From Niastella soli (GTDB taxonomy: Bacteria > Bacteroidota > Bacteroidia > Chitinophagales > Chitinophagaceae), in assembly GCF_017742245.1 (NCBI RefSeq), contig NZ_JAGHKO010000010.1, forward strand, positions 62,001-126,000: 64,000 nucleotides of DNA. The letters run 5' to 3'. Positions 43,618 to 52,844 of the stretch are shown here, one piece after another. The notes under the pieces were generated by a model. The model was not told the origin of the DNA. It worked only from the letters and a program-made list of their open reading frames with translations, and ran no database searches. Both the position numbers and the translations under genes were made by a program. Position 1 is the stretch's first letter, and every line of letters starts with the position of its first letter.

Positions 43618-43670
43618 GTAAACCTATATTCCAATAGAAACTAATATTAAAAAATGTATCAAACAGGCAC

Positions 43671-44072
43671 TTATTGCACCTCAATTACAGCCCGCCGGAT
43701 AGTGGCAGGATATTCGCCCAACCGGCCATGGCGCGAGGAGTCGACAGTACCGCGGATCAAAACGGTTCGATTGCTCATACTGTCACAATAGATCATTGAT
43801 TTGGAACGCTTATCCTCCACCCAGATCCGGCCTGTCCAGTCGTACAGTTTATTGTCAGAAAAAGATTGTAATTCAGGTTGAACAGAAGTGTATTCAGCAC
43901 CACAAACGTAATAGCCCCGGATCTCTATTTTTTTATTCTGATAATTGCCAATTGAATCCAGTAAATGCTCCAGGGGAACTTTAGCATACTCACTTTGTAG
44001 ATTTTTAGCATGGCTACAGGCTTGTAAAATAAAAAGTATTGGAATTAATACTTTGGATATTAAGGATTTCAT
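43671..44072 (-). CDS. Small lipoprotein with OB-fold-like body
   Basis: The 133-residue product has a lipoprotein signal (LIPILFILQACSHAK). The mature part KKIEIRGYYVCGAEYTSVQP, then GRIWVEDKRSKSMIYCDSM and TVLIRGTVDSSRHG, suggests five short strands like a secreted OB fold. No function is recognised. Confidence 0.62.
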   Translation of the reverse strand: MKSLISKVLIPILFILQACSHAKNLQSEYAKVPLEHLLDSIGNYQNKKIEIRGYYVCGAEYTSVQPELQSFSDNKLYDWTGRIWVEDKRSKSMIYCDSMSNRTVLIRGTVDSSRHGRLGEYPATIRRAVIEVQ

Positions 44073-44318
44073 GATTATAGGGTACGATTAAATTTCCGCT
44101 AGTATACGGCTTTTTTGGCAGGTATGCAATCGGGTCAATTCAGGGTCAGCCATTTACCGGTAACGTGATCGGCCTCATATAATAAATTCAAATGTTTGAC
44201 CACCGTCAGGGTTTTAAGGATGGTTCCCGTTTTTCTCATAAAATGCCCGCCAGGCCTTGTTTTTCCATCGCTTTTTATGTAATTTACTTTAAATGATTGC
44301 TCACCAAAACAATGCCGT

Positions 44319-44756
44319 ATGAATAAAAAAGTGGCCGATGTTCTGCTTCGTAAAGGAAGCACTATTACTACCGTATCTCCTGATACAACTGTACTGGAAG
44401 CGCTCCATATCATGGCCGATCAAAATATCGGTTCCGTGATGGTTTTGCAAGATGGCCACTACCTGGGCATTGTTACAGAACGTGATTACTCGCGCAAGGT
44501 TGTTCTCAATGGGAAATCTTCTACCGACACAAAAGTATCGGAGATCATGTCTTCCGATCTGCCGCGTGTTACTGCACACGATTCTGTTGACTATTGCATG
44601 CAGTTAATGTCCGACAGAAACATCCGTTACCTGCCTGTTTTCGTTGACAACCAGGTAACCGGTATCATTTCCATCAATGATGTGGTAAAAGAAACGATCC
44701 TGTCACAACAGGAAACTATCACCCAGTTAAAAGACTACCTGCATTCCAGCTTATAA
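44319..44756 (+). CDS. CBS-domain pair protein
   Basis: The 145-residue product consists of two CBS motifs: VSPDTTVLEALHIMADQNIG with VMVLQDGHYLGIVTERDYSR, and PRVTAHDSVDYCMQLMSDRN with IRYLPVFVDNQVTGIISIND. The tandem forms one adenosine-ligand-binding module. ERDYSRK is typical of stand-alone CBS proteins in Bacteroidota. Which partner it regulates is unknown. A strong terminator follows directly. Confidence 0.9.
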   Translation: MNKKVADVLLRKGSTITTVSPDTTVLEALHIMADQNIGSVMVLQDGHYLGIVTERDYSRKVVLNGKSSTDTKVSEIMSSDLPRVTAHDSVDYCMQLMSDRNIRYLPVFVDNQVTGIISINDVVKETILSQQETITQLKDYLHSSL

Positions 44757-44773
44757 GGCAGATGCACCTAATT

Positions 44774-44811
44774 AAAAAGCTCCTTTGGTTGTACCAGAGG
44801 AGCTTTTTTTT
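44774..44811 (+). terminator. Rho-independent terminator
   Basis: AAAAAGCTCC...TGGT pairs with ACCA...GGAGCTTTTT around TGT, ending in a T run, 17 bp after the CBS gene. Confidence 0.9.
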
Positions 44812-44846
44812 GTGAGTTGTGAGTTGTAAGTTGTCAGTTGTAAGTT
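44812..44846. repeat. Degenerate heptamer array GTNAGTT x5
   Basis: GTGAGTT, GTGAGTT, GTAAGTT, GTCAGTT, GTAAGTT run without gaps and abut the 5' end of the MITE-like element. The related GAGTTGT repeats occur at 60602-60622. Confidence 0.88.
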
Positions 44847-44988
44847 GACCTGTAAGGTTCGTCATTGAATGTTGAATTATCAGGGAGATGGATCGAACCT
44901 GACAGGTCCGATTACTTCGAAGCAAATGACCTGTCAGGTCTGTTTTACCCACGAGATCGTCAAGTTGTCGAGACAGACCTTACAGGTC
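44847..44988. mobile_element. MITE-like element (copy 2)
   Basis: Starts GACCTGTAAGG and ends CCTTACAGGTC, with GACCTGTCAGGTC inside (44929-44941). It has no coding capacity and lies between the converging CBS and DUF4097-like genes. Confidence 0.6.
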
Positions 44989-44996
44989 ATCATCTT

Positions 44997-45770
44997 TTAT
45001 TTTGTTTTTCGCAGATATACTTTCCCATATTCCGAAGAAACCTTAAAATCCTGTCCCCCACCGTTTAACTTTCCGGTTACCAGGTTACCATAGAAGTATA
45101 CACTATCATCTTTGCTTTTCTCCACTTCTATTTTAAAGTCAGGAGATGTCATAATGTAACTATGCTCACTTTTGAGTTTAAGATTCGCTTTTGTATCAAC
45201 CGGGATAGCCACATCAACCGTTGCAAATACGGCGGCAATGGAAATCGGCCCTTTTACCTGCCTGTTAAAGATAGCCTCAACAGCTCCATAGAGGGAGCGT
45301 ACAACGACAGGACCTGTTACATTTTCCAATTGTACGGGATTATATTCCACATCTATCTCAATTTCATTTTCTACATTCCGGCAAATGATCTTTTCGGTTT
45401 GTGTGATCTTACGATTGACAAAAGAAAGTATCAGGCCTTTTGGCACTAATATTTTAATGCCTGAGTCGGGTACAACCTGGTTTACTTCCACTACACTTCC
45501 CTTGTCCAGCACACTGATGCCCAAACCCGTATTATCGCGGTTGCCAAACTCGTTAATGGCCTGAAGCCCTTCTTCCCGGGGATCAACTACTTTGGACGAT
45601 TTTGGCTTAAGGGAACTGAAAATGATCTCATTCCCGTTATACCCCTCGATCACTACATTGGAAAGGTTAATGATCATTTTACCACCCGATTTGCCCAGTT
45701 TGTATTCCTGTGCCTGTGCCGTCATCAATGACAGTGCACTAATAAAAACAATAATTAAATTCTTCATCAT
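44997..45770 (-). CDS. DUF4097-like exported protein
   Basis: The 257-residue product has a signal peptide (NLIIVFISALSLMTAQAQ) and a beta-helix-like body with short repeats (MIINLSNVVIEGYNGNEIIF, IEIDVEYNPVQLENVTGPVV, VRSLYGAVEAIFNRQVKGPI), as in DUF4097/DUF2807 putative adhesins. It follows the sigma/anti-sigma genes with a 5-bp gap. In Bacteroidota such proteins commonly sit in ECF sigma operons as envelope targets or sensors (family knowledge). Confidence 0.78.
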   Translation of the reverse strand: MMKNLIIVFISALSLMTAQAQEYKLGKSGGKMIINLSNVVIEGYNGNEIIFSSLKPKSSKVVDPREEGLQAINEFGNRDNTGLGISVLDKGSVVEVNQVVPDSGIKILVPKGLILSFVNRKITQTEKIICRNVENEIEIDVEYNPVQLENVTGPVVVRSLYGAVEAIFNRQVKGPISIAAVFATVDVAIPVDTKANLKLKSEHSYIMTSPDFKIEVEKSKDDSVYFYGNLVTGKLNGGGQDFKVSSEYGKVYLRKTK

Positions 45771-45775
45771 ATTTT

Positions 45776-46576
45776 TTAATTGTTTATTCCTGGCCGAAGT
45801 TGCAACATACCCGAGTAGGCTACATCCTTTACCGCCTTGTTTGTATTGTCATCCTTTACCATTTCTTCCAGCTGAGAAAGAATGTCCGACTCGCGCATGC
45901 GCGTTAGCAAATTGATCAGATTGATCTGCACCAGTGGATCATGTTGTTGTTTTAAGGACGCCACCAGTTTTTTTCTCACATACGCTTCCCGATAGAATCG
46001 GGTAAGCCCGTCCAATGCAGCCAGGCGTACATTGGTATTGGGATCCTTATTCAATATTTCCACCAGGGCATCGATGATCGTATTGGCCTTCCTTTTCAGT
46101 TTCGATGTGGCCGAGATGGCATTGATCCTGCTGGCTGCCGACGCTGTATTGTTTAATCCCGCCAGCAGTACGGTCTGTTTACCATTTACTTTATTTACCA
46201 ACGCTTTTTTGCGTTGTGCGAGGTTTTCATCTACTATAGCAATGGCCGAAGGTTCAACCGGGTCCCTTATTACTGATGCCGGTTCCGGTTCTTTTTCCGA
46301 TTGTGGCAATGCTGGCTTTTCGGGTGTTTGCCTTTGTACCACCTCCTTTACTGCCGGTCCTTTTTTGAAATACCACAGCCCCAGACCGCAAGCGGTAACT
46401 AGCAGGCAGGCTGCCGCCCATTTCAAAAGCCGGAAAGAGACCACAATGCCGGTGGGCACATTGCTTTTCTTTGTCTCCATTTCCTGCAGTATACGGCTCA
46501 GGATGGCAGCATCCGGCTTTTTCCGGTCTAACTGGTCCAGGTTATTGCGGAGATAATTTTCCAATTCATTACTCAT
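45776..46576 (-). CDS. Membrane anti-sigma-like protein with HEAT repeats
   Basis: The 266-residue product has a cytoplasmic N-terminus (about 1-45; NELENYLRNNLDQLDRKKPD), one membrane helix (about 51-70, AAACLLVTACGLGLWYF) and a C-terminal HEAT-like region (about 165-260; DPNTNVRLAALDGLTRFYRE, DPLVQINLINLLTRMRESDI). The N-terminal helix probably holds the sigma factor. It overlaps the sigma gene stop by 4 bp, the usual coupling for a cognate pair. The outer helical repeats would be the sensor. No zinc anti-sigma motif is seen. Confidence 0.8.
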   Translation of the reverse strand: MSNELENYLRNNLDQLDRKKPDAAILSRILQEMETKKSNVPTGIVVSFRLLKWAAACLLVTACGLGLWYFKKGPAVKEVVQRQTPEKPALPQSEKEPEPASVIRDPVEPSAIAIVDENLAQRKKALVNKVNGKQTVLLAGLNNTASAASRINAISATSKLKRKANTIIDALVEILNKDPNTNVRLAALDGLTRFYREAYVRKKLVASLKQQHDPLVQINLINLLTRMRESDILSQLEEMVKDDNTNKAVKDVAYSGMLQLRPGINN

Positions 46577-47112
46577 ACAACCTTTTTTTGAGTGAGTATG
46601 CCTAATAATTTTTGTTTGGCGCGGTGATACTGGGTCCTTACGGTAGCATGTTCCAGTCCAAGCATTTGAGCAATTTCTGCCTGTGGTATATTTTCTACCG
46701 CGAATAAATTGAATACGGTGCGGTAATTATCCGGCAATAAATCAATGGCCGCCGCAATGGTCTCCATCGTAAATTGAAGGGCGGTTTCGTCTGTAAGTTC
46801 TTTGTCTGACAAATGGACCAAATGCGGGTCCAGCTCCACAAAACTTATTTTCCGCTTTCTGATCCAGTCAATGGATTTATTAATGGCAATTCTTTTAACC
46901 CAGGCCCTAAAGGCACCGTCCGGGGCAAAATCAGCTATGCCCTGAAAAGCAGCAACAAAACTTTCCTGTAAAATATCTTCTGCTTCTGCCGTATGCTTAA
47001 CCAGTCGTACAATAGAATTGTATACCGCCAGGGCATGCTGGTTGTACAGCTCGGTATAAGCTGCCGGATCACCATGTTTACACATGGCTATTAATGCTTC
47101 CTGTTTACTCAT
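46573..47112 (-). CDS. ECF-type RNA polymerase sigma factor
   Basis: The 179-residue product has sigma region 2 (EDILQESFVAAFQGIADFAP, GAFRAWVKRIAINKSIDWIR) and region 4 (LLPDNYRTVFNLFAVENIPQ, AEIAQMLGLEHATVRTQYHR). It has no region 1 or 3, the ECF group. The gene leads a three-gene operon with the HEAT anti-sigma-like and DUF4097-like genes. Autoregulation is typical but no promoter could be confirmed. Confidence 0.92.
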   Translation of the reverse strand: MSKQEALIAMCKHGDPAAYTELYNQHALAVYNSIVRLVKHTAEAEDILQESFVAAFQGIADFAPDGAFRAWVKRIAINKSIDWIRKRKISFVELDPHLVHLSDKELTDETALQFTMETIAAAIDLLPDNYRTVFNLFAVENIPQAEIAQMLGLEHATVRTQYHRAKQKLLGILTQKKVV

Positions 47113-47613
47113 TGTGAGAATTCCAAAAATCTTGTTACTTCCCCGCCCTGTTATCTAATCGTAACAACCCGACGAATGTTACAGGCAGGGCAAACTTTAT
47201 TTATTTTTTCTACGGCGCTGCCTGGCAGTTTGCAGAACCAGAGAGGTCCGCGAACCCGACAGGTCTTACCTGACACCCCGCTGAGGCGGGCGCCATAATT
47301 ATTAAATATATAGAAACTCTCTAACACTAACGGGAATACTGGCATTGACGACATCGCCCTTGTTTTTGCAGCGGAGCAGTAAATGGGGGAGCTATTGGGG
47401 GAACTCGAAATTGCAGGTGGGAGAAGCCCATCTGGGGATGAAAAAAAACAGGCTGTTTAAAAAGTAAATTTTAGGGAGACCTTAACTACGTAATCGTTTT
47501 CGCATGTATGAAATGTTTAGATATGTTTTTACATTTGCGACCTAAAATTTACCAAAGGAATCAAACAGACCCGCTGATTTCTTTGGTTATCAACGAATAA
47601 CAATCCCGTTACT
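47113..47613. other. Divergent spacer, 501 bp
   Basis: Contains the sigma operon promoter region, a fragment related to the MITE-like element (CCGACAGGTCTTACCTGACA, near 47258-47277), a short GC hairpin (CCCGC-TGAG-GCGGG, near 47278-47291) and a -7 box for the plus-strand gene. No gene is seen. Confidence 0.55.
47530..47537 (+). promoter_or_regulatory. -7 element TACATTTG
   Basis: Exact TAnnTTTG match, 76 bp upstream of the TIG-domain lipoprotein start. Confidence 0.5.
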
Positions 47614-48858
47614 ATGAAACAAAAGCTATTTTTGCTCTTTGCGCTTTTTTCTATGTCCCTGCTCTTTTCCTGTAGTAAATCCGATAGTGGTGATACCCCA
47701 AAGGATGAAACCATTGCTTTTTATGCTATAAGCCAAAAGTTGTATAACGGTACCGTCGTTACCCTTACTGGGTACAATTTTGGTACCGATACGTCACAGG
47801 TTAAACTTACGTTAGATGGTAAGAAAATGATTATTACAGCCATGACAAACACAAGCCTGACCTTCACTATTCCACAAGATTTCTTACCGTCCGGTCAAAA
47901 AGACTGTACATTGGAAATTTCAAGGGGGATAGCCTATATTGGCACGCAGAGTCAGGTGATGGTTTACTATTTGGAACCACATGGCTGGTTTTATCCCACC
48001 ACCTTAACCAAATATTCGAGTACAAACAGCCAGACTTTTACTGATCTTATTTTTCCAACAGATTCAATTGGTTATGCAATCAGGTACCGGGAGCTTTATA
48101 TGACAGCCGATGGCGGTATAAGCTGGCGAAGAGATGGCAGTGACGTTGGCGTTGGCAAGGCTGTTGCTTCCTCAGATGGTAAAAATGTATGGATAGAATT
48201 TATTGGCTCGGTGGGCATATCTGCTGATGCTGGTGCCAACTGGAAGATAGGAGCAAATGGAAGTTCATTCAACTCGCAGATTGTCGGTTTGTATACAACC
48301 GGTGCGGCCAATGGGTTGTCGGCGTTAATAAAGGGACAATTGTACGATATCAATGGTAGTTTTACAGGGGCTGCGGTGAAATATCAAAGCTCCTTTTATA
48401 ACGGTTCTGATAATTTGTGGCAAAAAATGTCCGTTATTGATAAAAATAATTTGATCATAGCCGGTAATTCTAAAAACGTAGTTTTAGAAAAAGCAGGAGC
48501 ATTTAGTGAAGTAGATATCTCTTCGGTTTCCAGCTCTGCCACTGTAAAAGCGTTGCAGCTGGTTGATCCCAATACTGCTTTCCTGGTAAATGGTAACAAT
48601 GAGCTGATAAAATATGCTGGCAATACCTGGACCAAATTAACCCAGCCAGCCTATGCGGTATATTTTACCAATACCACCACTGGTTACATTGGTTATAATA
48701 ACAAGATCCTAAAAACCACTGATGGCGGCGCCAGCTGGAAAGAGGAATTCACCTTGAATGCAGCGGATAAAGTAGATGTCCTTTGTGCAAGGAATGGAAA
48801 AGTATGGGCGTTTGGTAACAACGATGCAGCCGGTTTTGTGTTGAAATATAACCCATAA
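47614..48858 (+). CDS. IPT/TIG-domain lipoprotein with BNR/YCF48-like propeller
   Basis: The 414-residue product has a lipoprotein signal (FALFSMSLLFSCSKSD). Residues about 30-120 form an IPT/TIG domain (LYNGTVVTLTGYNFGTDTSQ). The rest carries Asp-box-like turns (ADGGISWRRDG, ADAGANWKIG, TDGGASWKEEF) expected for a YCF48/sialidase-like propeller. Such lipoproteins bind glycans or proteins at the surface; the ligand is unknown. It is monocistronic with a strong terminator. Confidence 0.82.
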   Translation: MKQKLFLLFALFSMSLLFSCSKSDSGDTPKDETIAFYAISQKLYNGTVVTLTGYNFGTDTSQVKLTLDGKKMIITAMTNTSLTFTIPQDFLPSGQKDCTLEISRGIAYIGTQSQVMVYYLEPHGWFYPTTLTKYSSTNSQTFTDLIFPTDSIGYAIRYRELYMTADGGISWRRDGSDVGVGKAVASSDGKNVWIEFIGSVGISADAGANWKIGANGSSFNSQIVGLYTTGAANGLSALIKGQLYDINGSFTGAAVKYQSSFYNGSDNLWQKMSVIDKNNLIIAGNSKNVVLEKAGAFSEVDISSVSSSATVKALQLVDPNTAFLVNGNNELIKYAGNTWTKLTQPAYAVYFTNTTTGYIGYNNKILKTTDGGASWKEEFTLNAADKVDVLCARNGKVWAFGNNDAAGFVLKYNP

Positions 48859-48878
48859 GCATATTATATAAACGAAAA

Positions 48879-48920
48879 TAAAGAGGCCGTCTCAAGCAAT
48901 TTTTGAGCCGGCCTCTTTTA
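48879..48920. terminator. Bidirectional terminator
   Basis: AAAGAGGCCG-T-CTCAA pairs with TTGAG-C-CGGCCTCTTT around a short loop, between the TIG lipoprotein and mutS2. Confidence 0.9.
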
Positions 48921-48921
48921 T

Positions 48922-51042
48922 TTAATGTCCTTCTTCATTCTCTTTCTCGGTCACTACTACAAGGTCATCCACGGAGACAGTAATAGGCATTAGTCCTAAT
49001 TGCACCACAGCCTTCTTACCACGTAATTCCTTTACTTCACCTACCTGGTGGTTCTTTTTCATCAGTACCTTATCACCGATCTGTATTTCACCGCCTACCT
49101 CATCATATTTGGAGTTGATCTTTTTCTTCACTTTCTCAGTTACCTGTTTCTGATGCTGTTTGAACAAGAGGGCATGCATTTGTTTTATCAGGTCTTTCTT
49201 GTCGTCCTGCGCTTCCGCTTTCTTCCAGTCGAATACCAGTTGCTTCAGTTTGCGTTCCATATCCTTTAGGAAAGCGATACGGTCTTCGGTGATGCGGTTC
49301 TGGTGTTTCAATACCTCTACCTGTTGCTCGTGCCGCTCCTTATTGATCACCTGCTGCATTTCCTTGTGCAGCTTTTCATTTTCCCTGATCATCCTCGACA
49401 GTTCCTTTTCCTTTTTCTCAATCTCCCGCTGGTCCTGCTCGGCGCGGTTCAGCAGTTTATCGAGTCGGAAATGATCTTCATCAACAAGGCTGCGTGCCCG
49501 TTGTATCAGGCGTTTATCGAGCCCAATGCGTTCTGCAATGGAGAATGTATACGAGCTACCGGGTTTACCTACCGTCAATTTATACAACGGCATCAGGGTC
49601 TTTTCATCAAAGGCCATAGCCCCGTTTATGATGCCGGGCGTTTTGTTTGCCATTACCTTCAGGTTCAGGTAGTGGGTAGTAACAATACCCATGGAATGTT
49701 TATGTCCCAGTTCTTCCATGATCACTTCAGCAAAGGCGCCACCCAGGTTGGGGTCACTACCGCTACCCAACTCATCTATAAAGAACAGCGTTTTACCATT
49801 GGCATTCTCAATAAAATGCTTCATGTGTAACAGGTGCGAGCTATAGGTACTTAACTCAAACTCTATGCTTTGTGTATCCCCAATATGGATCATGATCTGT
49901 TTGAAGATCCCGAACACCGAATTGGGATGTGCGGGTACCAGCAATCCACTTTGGATCATTAGCTGGGACAACCCTACCGTTTTCATGGTAACTGTTTTAC
50001 CCCCCGCATTTGGTCCTGAGATAACCAGGATGCGTCTTTTTTCATCGAGGGTAACATCAACCGGGACGGTAGGCTTCTTCGATTTTTGATGATACAGAAT
50101 TAACAGGGGGTGATAGGCCTGTATTAACTGTACATGTGCTTTATCCTGCAGCATGGGGAAGTTACCATTCATATCCAGCGCCAGCTTTGCTTTAGCCTGA
50201 ATAAAATCGTATTCTCCCAAAACCTGGTGCCAGGTTTTCAGCAAGGGTGCATACATCGCCAGTTTGGCGGTAAGTTGTTGCAGAATGCGATATACTTCGC
50301 GTCGTTCTTCATTTTCCAGGGCGAAGATGTCATTGTTCAGTTCAATGGTCTCTTCCGGTTCAATGTAAGAAGTACGACGGGTATCGCTTTCACCATGCAG
50401 GATACCTTTAACCTGGCGTTTTTGTTCAGCCACAATGGCCACTACACGCCGGCCATTCAGGAACGCTTCATCAATATCTGCTGTGTAACCTGCCTTGCTT
50501 AGTTTTTGCACGATCTTATCGAACAGGCGGCGCAACTCGGTACGGCGCCGGTAGAGGCTGCTGCGAATGCGGGCCAGTTCTTCCGATGCATTGTCTTTCA
50601 CCTCGCCATTTTCGAGCAACACATCATCTATCAGTTCCATGATCACCTTTTCATAATAGGTGTCACCAATCACTTTTACCAGTGCCGGGTAAGCCAGCTT
50701 GCGGTCTGCATCGAACCAGCGGAAAATGCTCGAAATGCTTTCGGCCAGTTTGCGTATTTGCATAAACTGTTCACCGGTAAGCATAGCGCCGCTAATGCCC
50801 AGTAATCGTAATTCTTTGGCCAGGTTCAGCACGTAATCGTTAGGGAAATACATGCTGTGCTCTATCAGTAATTTGTATTCGTGGCTTTGTTGTAACTCCA
50901 GCTCAATAAACTCTTTGCGGGTATGAATGCGCAGGTCCTGCGATTTGCTTTTGGCATACTCCGTTTTACAATGCTCTTCCAGCAGTGCCTTAACTTTATC
51001 AAACTCCAGTTGCGATAACGCCGATTCAGGAAAAAACTTCAT
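48922..51042 (-). CDS. mutS2: MutS2 family protein without Smr domain
   Basis: The 706-residue product has the MutS2 layout: N-terminal clamp/lever helices (LEFDKVKALLEEHCKTEYAK, RELRRLFDKIVQKL), ATPase with Walker A ISGPNAGGKTVTMKT (about 341-355) and FFIDELGSGSDPNLGGAFAE, then a long coiled coil (about 515-610). Canonical MutS2 is about 780 residues and ends with a Smr nuclease domain; here the chain stops after a KOW-like strand segment (GDKVLMKKNHQVGEVKELRG). MutS2 acts on branched DNA and collided ribosomes. Nuclease function appears absent or supplied in trans. Confidence 0.88.
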   Translation of the reverse strand: MKFFPESALSQLEFDKVKALLEEHCKTEYAKSKSQDLRIHTRKEFIELELQQSHEYKLLIEHSMYFPNDYVLNLAKELRLLGISGAMLTGEQFMQIRKLAESISSIFRWFDADRKLAYPALVKVIGDTYYEKVIMELIDDVLLENGEVKDNASEELARIRSSLYRRRTELRRLFDKIVQKLSKAGYTADIDEAFLNGRRVVAIVAEQKRQVKGILHGESDTRRTSYIEPEETIELNNDIFALENEERREVYRILQQLTAKLAMYAPLLKTWHQVLGEYDFIQAKAKLALDMNGNFPMLQDKAHVQLIQAYHPLLILYHQKSKKPTVPVDVTLDEKRRILVISGPNAGGKTVTMKTVGLSQLMIQSGLLVPAHPNSVFGIFKQIMIHIGDTQSIEFELSTYSSHLLHMKHFIENANGKTLFFIDELGSGSDPNLGGAFAEVIMEELGHKHSMGIVTTHYLNLKVMANKTPGIINGAMAFDEKTLMPLYKLTVGKPGSSYTFSIAERIGLDKRLIQRARSLVDEDHFRLDKLLNRAEQDQREIEKKEKELSRMIRENEKLHKEMQQVINKERHEQQVEVLKHQNRITEDRIAFLKDMERKLKQLVFDWKKAEAQDDKKDLIKQMHALLFKQHQKQVTEKVKKKINSKYDEVGGEIQIGDKVLMKKNHQVGEVKELRGKKAVVQLGLMPITVSVDDLVVVTEKENEEGH

Positions 51043-51127
51043 ATAATAACTCTTCTCGAACCGGCAAAGGTACTATAGTTTTTTGGTTGTGGGTAATGTA
51101 CAGGTGTAATATCTGGGCACAGATGGG

Positions 51128-51589
51128 CTACAAAGCACTGGTGGCGGGCTTTTTTACAATTTGACCAATGAAATATATCAGAAAAATCACCTGTACGATC
51201 AAAAAACACCAGCCTGACAGGATCCTTAATTGATTTCTGAACATCAATGCATCCAGGTCAGATGTGGTATAATTACCGGCAGCAGAACCACCACTAACCA
51301 TCCCTAAACCAAGCAAGGTGCAGAGCAATAAAAGGGTAATGGTTATATAGATAAAAGCAAATTTTTTATTGATCACCTGGTGCCGGCGACGGATACGTTT
51401 TAAAAGAAAAATAATAAGCAGCAGCCACGAAGCAGCAGGGAAAGCTACCTGCCAATTGGGAATGATATAATACGTATCATCCCAATGTAAGTCAGTAGAC
51501 ATAGCACCATACTTCGAGGCACTGAAAAACAACAAAATAAGCACCGGCCAGAATAGGAGATTCTCGATCTTTTTCATGTTAAAATCCAT
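51128..51589 (-). CDS. Hypothetical four-helix membrane protein
   Basis: The 153-residue product has four hydrophobic helices (about 10-25, 45-65, 75-98 and 120-145). No motif is recognised. An internal ATG at 51577 is an alternative start. Confidence 0.6.
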   Translation of the reverse strand: MDFNMKKIENLLFWPVLILLFFSASKYGAMSTDLHWDDTYYIIPNWQVAFPAASWLLLIIFLLKRIRRRHQVINKKFAFIYITITLLLLCTLLGLGMVSGGSAAGNYTTSDLDALMFRNQLRILSGWCFLIVQVIFLIYFIGQIVKKPATSAL

Positions 51590-51780
51590 ATAGCAGGCAT
51601 TATAAATGCCGGTTCAGAAAGAATTTCAGAAGCAATAACGCTTCATAGCACCGAAAAGGTATTCAACCGCGCCCTCATTTCAACATATTCATTTAAAACG
51701 CCATGTAAATTTTACCCGGTTACCCTTTTTAAACTTTCCATTTAATAACCCGTCTGAGCTACAAATCAATTGCACAATAA

Positions 51781-52650
51781 ATGAAGCCACTTTTATCCGG
51801 CCTGCTTATCCTTTTAGCATCAGGCACTTTGAAAGCACAAACCCATCATAATTCCGATTCAACCGGTTTACCCGGCGATAATTTCAGTTTACAGGGAGCC
51901 CTCGACCTGTTTAAAAAAGCAGGTTCGCCCGAAGAATTTGAAAAACTGCTCAATTCTGAAGACAGCAAAGTAAACAACCTCGACCTTAACGAAGACGGCA
52001 ACACCGATTATATAAGAGTGACCAGCAAACGCGAAAATGATGTACAGATCTTTGTGCTGCAGGCACTGGTATCGGAAACAGAAAGTCAGGATATTGCCGT
52101 GATCGAGCTGGAAAAAACCGGTACAGACAATGCCGTGGTTGATATAGTGGGTGATGAGGATATTTATGGCGAAGAAACCATTGTGGAACCTGAAGAAGGC
52201 GGTGAGGCGTTTACAGAAACGGCTAGCTCTCTGGCTGGCGGCCCCAATACGGAAAGCGCCAACCTGTTCTCCCCCACCGGTATGGTTGTTAACGTTTGGG
52301 CCTGGCCATGTGTTCGATTTGTATATGCCCCCGCTTACGCCGTATGGGTATCCCCCTTTACCTGGCGTACGCACCCAGGTTGGTACCATCCCTGGCATCC
52401 GGTGGCCTGGCGGGTTTATCGCCCCATGCGGTACCGCTATCGCGCACATTATACAGTAGTTACCACCCGCCGGGTGGTGGTGGCCCCACGCATTTACAAG
52501 CCAACACGCGTTACCTCCGTTACCGTAACCAACCGGCATAGCACCGCAGTGAACAATTACCGGGTTACCCGTAAAACCACTACCGTTCAGGGCGCACATG
52601 GCAGAAAATACAGCAGAACTACTACAACCGTAAGACGTAGAAGAAGATAG
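51781..52650 (+). CDS. Hypothetical exported protein with Trp/Tyr/Arg-rich C-terminus
   Basis: The 289-residue product has a signal peptide (LLSGLLILLASGTLKAQ). Residues about 35-125 form a small domain with an EF-hand-like turn (LDLNEDGNTDYIRVT), repeated in many Bacteroidota proteins. The second half is rich in Trp, Pro, Tyr and Arg (VNVWAWPCVRFVYAPAYAVW, HPGWYHPWHPVAWRVYRPMR) and ends in a basic Thr/Arg tail. A surface-associated protein is likely; the function is unknown. Confidence 0.7.
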   Translation: MKPLLSGLLILLASGTLKAQTHHNSDSTGLPGDNFSLQGALDLFKKAGSPEEFEKLLNSEDSKVNNLDLNEDGNTDYIRVTSKRENDVQIFVLQALVSETESQDIAVIELEKTGTDNAVVDIVGDEDIYGEETIVEPEEGGEAFTETASSLAGGPNTESANLFSPTGMVVNVWAWPCVRFVYAPAYAVWVSPFTWRTHPGWYHPWHPVAWRVYRPMRYRYRAHYTVVTTRRVVVAPRIYKPTRVTSVTVTNRHSTAVNNYRVTRKTTTVQGAHGRKYSRTTTTVRRRRR

Positions 52651-52677
52651 TTTTGAATATCCATAGGTTAGTTACAC

Positions 52678-52711
52678 TGCATCCGTCAGCTGGCGGGTGC
52701 AGTTTTTTTAT
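52678..52711 (+). terminator. Rho-independent terminator
   Basis: CTGCATCCG pairs with CGGGTGCAG (one G-T pair) around TCAGCTGG, followed by a T run. Confidence 0.85.
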
Positions 52712-52844
52712 TATACCCGTCGTCTAATCCTATATTACATTCAATTTTTACTTTTGTAATTCCTTAACATCTGCCACAGCACACCCGGCGTATATAGAGG
52801 TGTTTAAAAACAATACAATGATATATCTGTTAAAACAACATGGA

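Noticed and set aside
51889-52599. 236-codon open frame opposite the W/R-rich exported protein
   Set aside because: Antisense shadow created by the biased composition of the real gene, which has a signal peptide.
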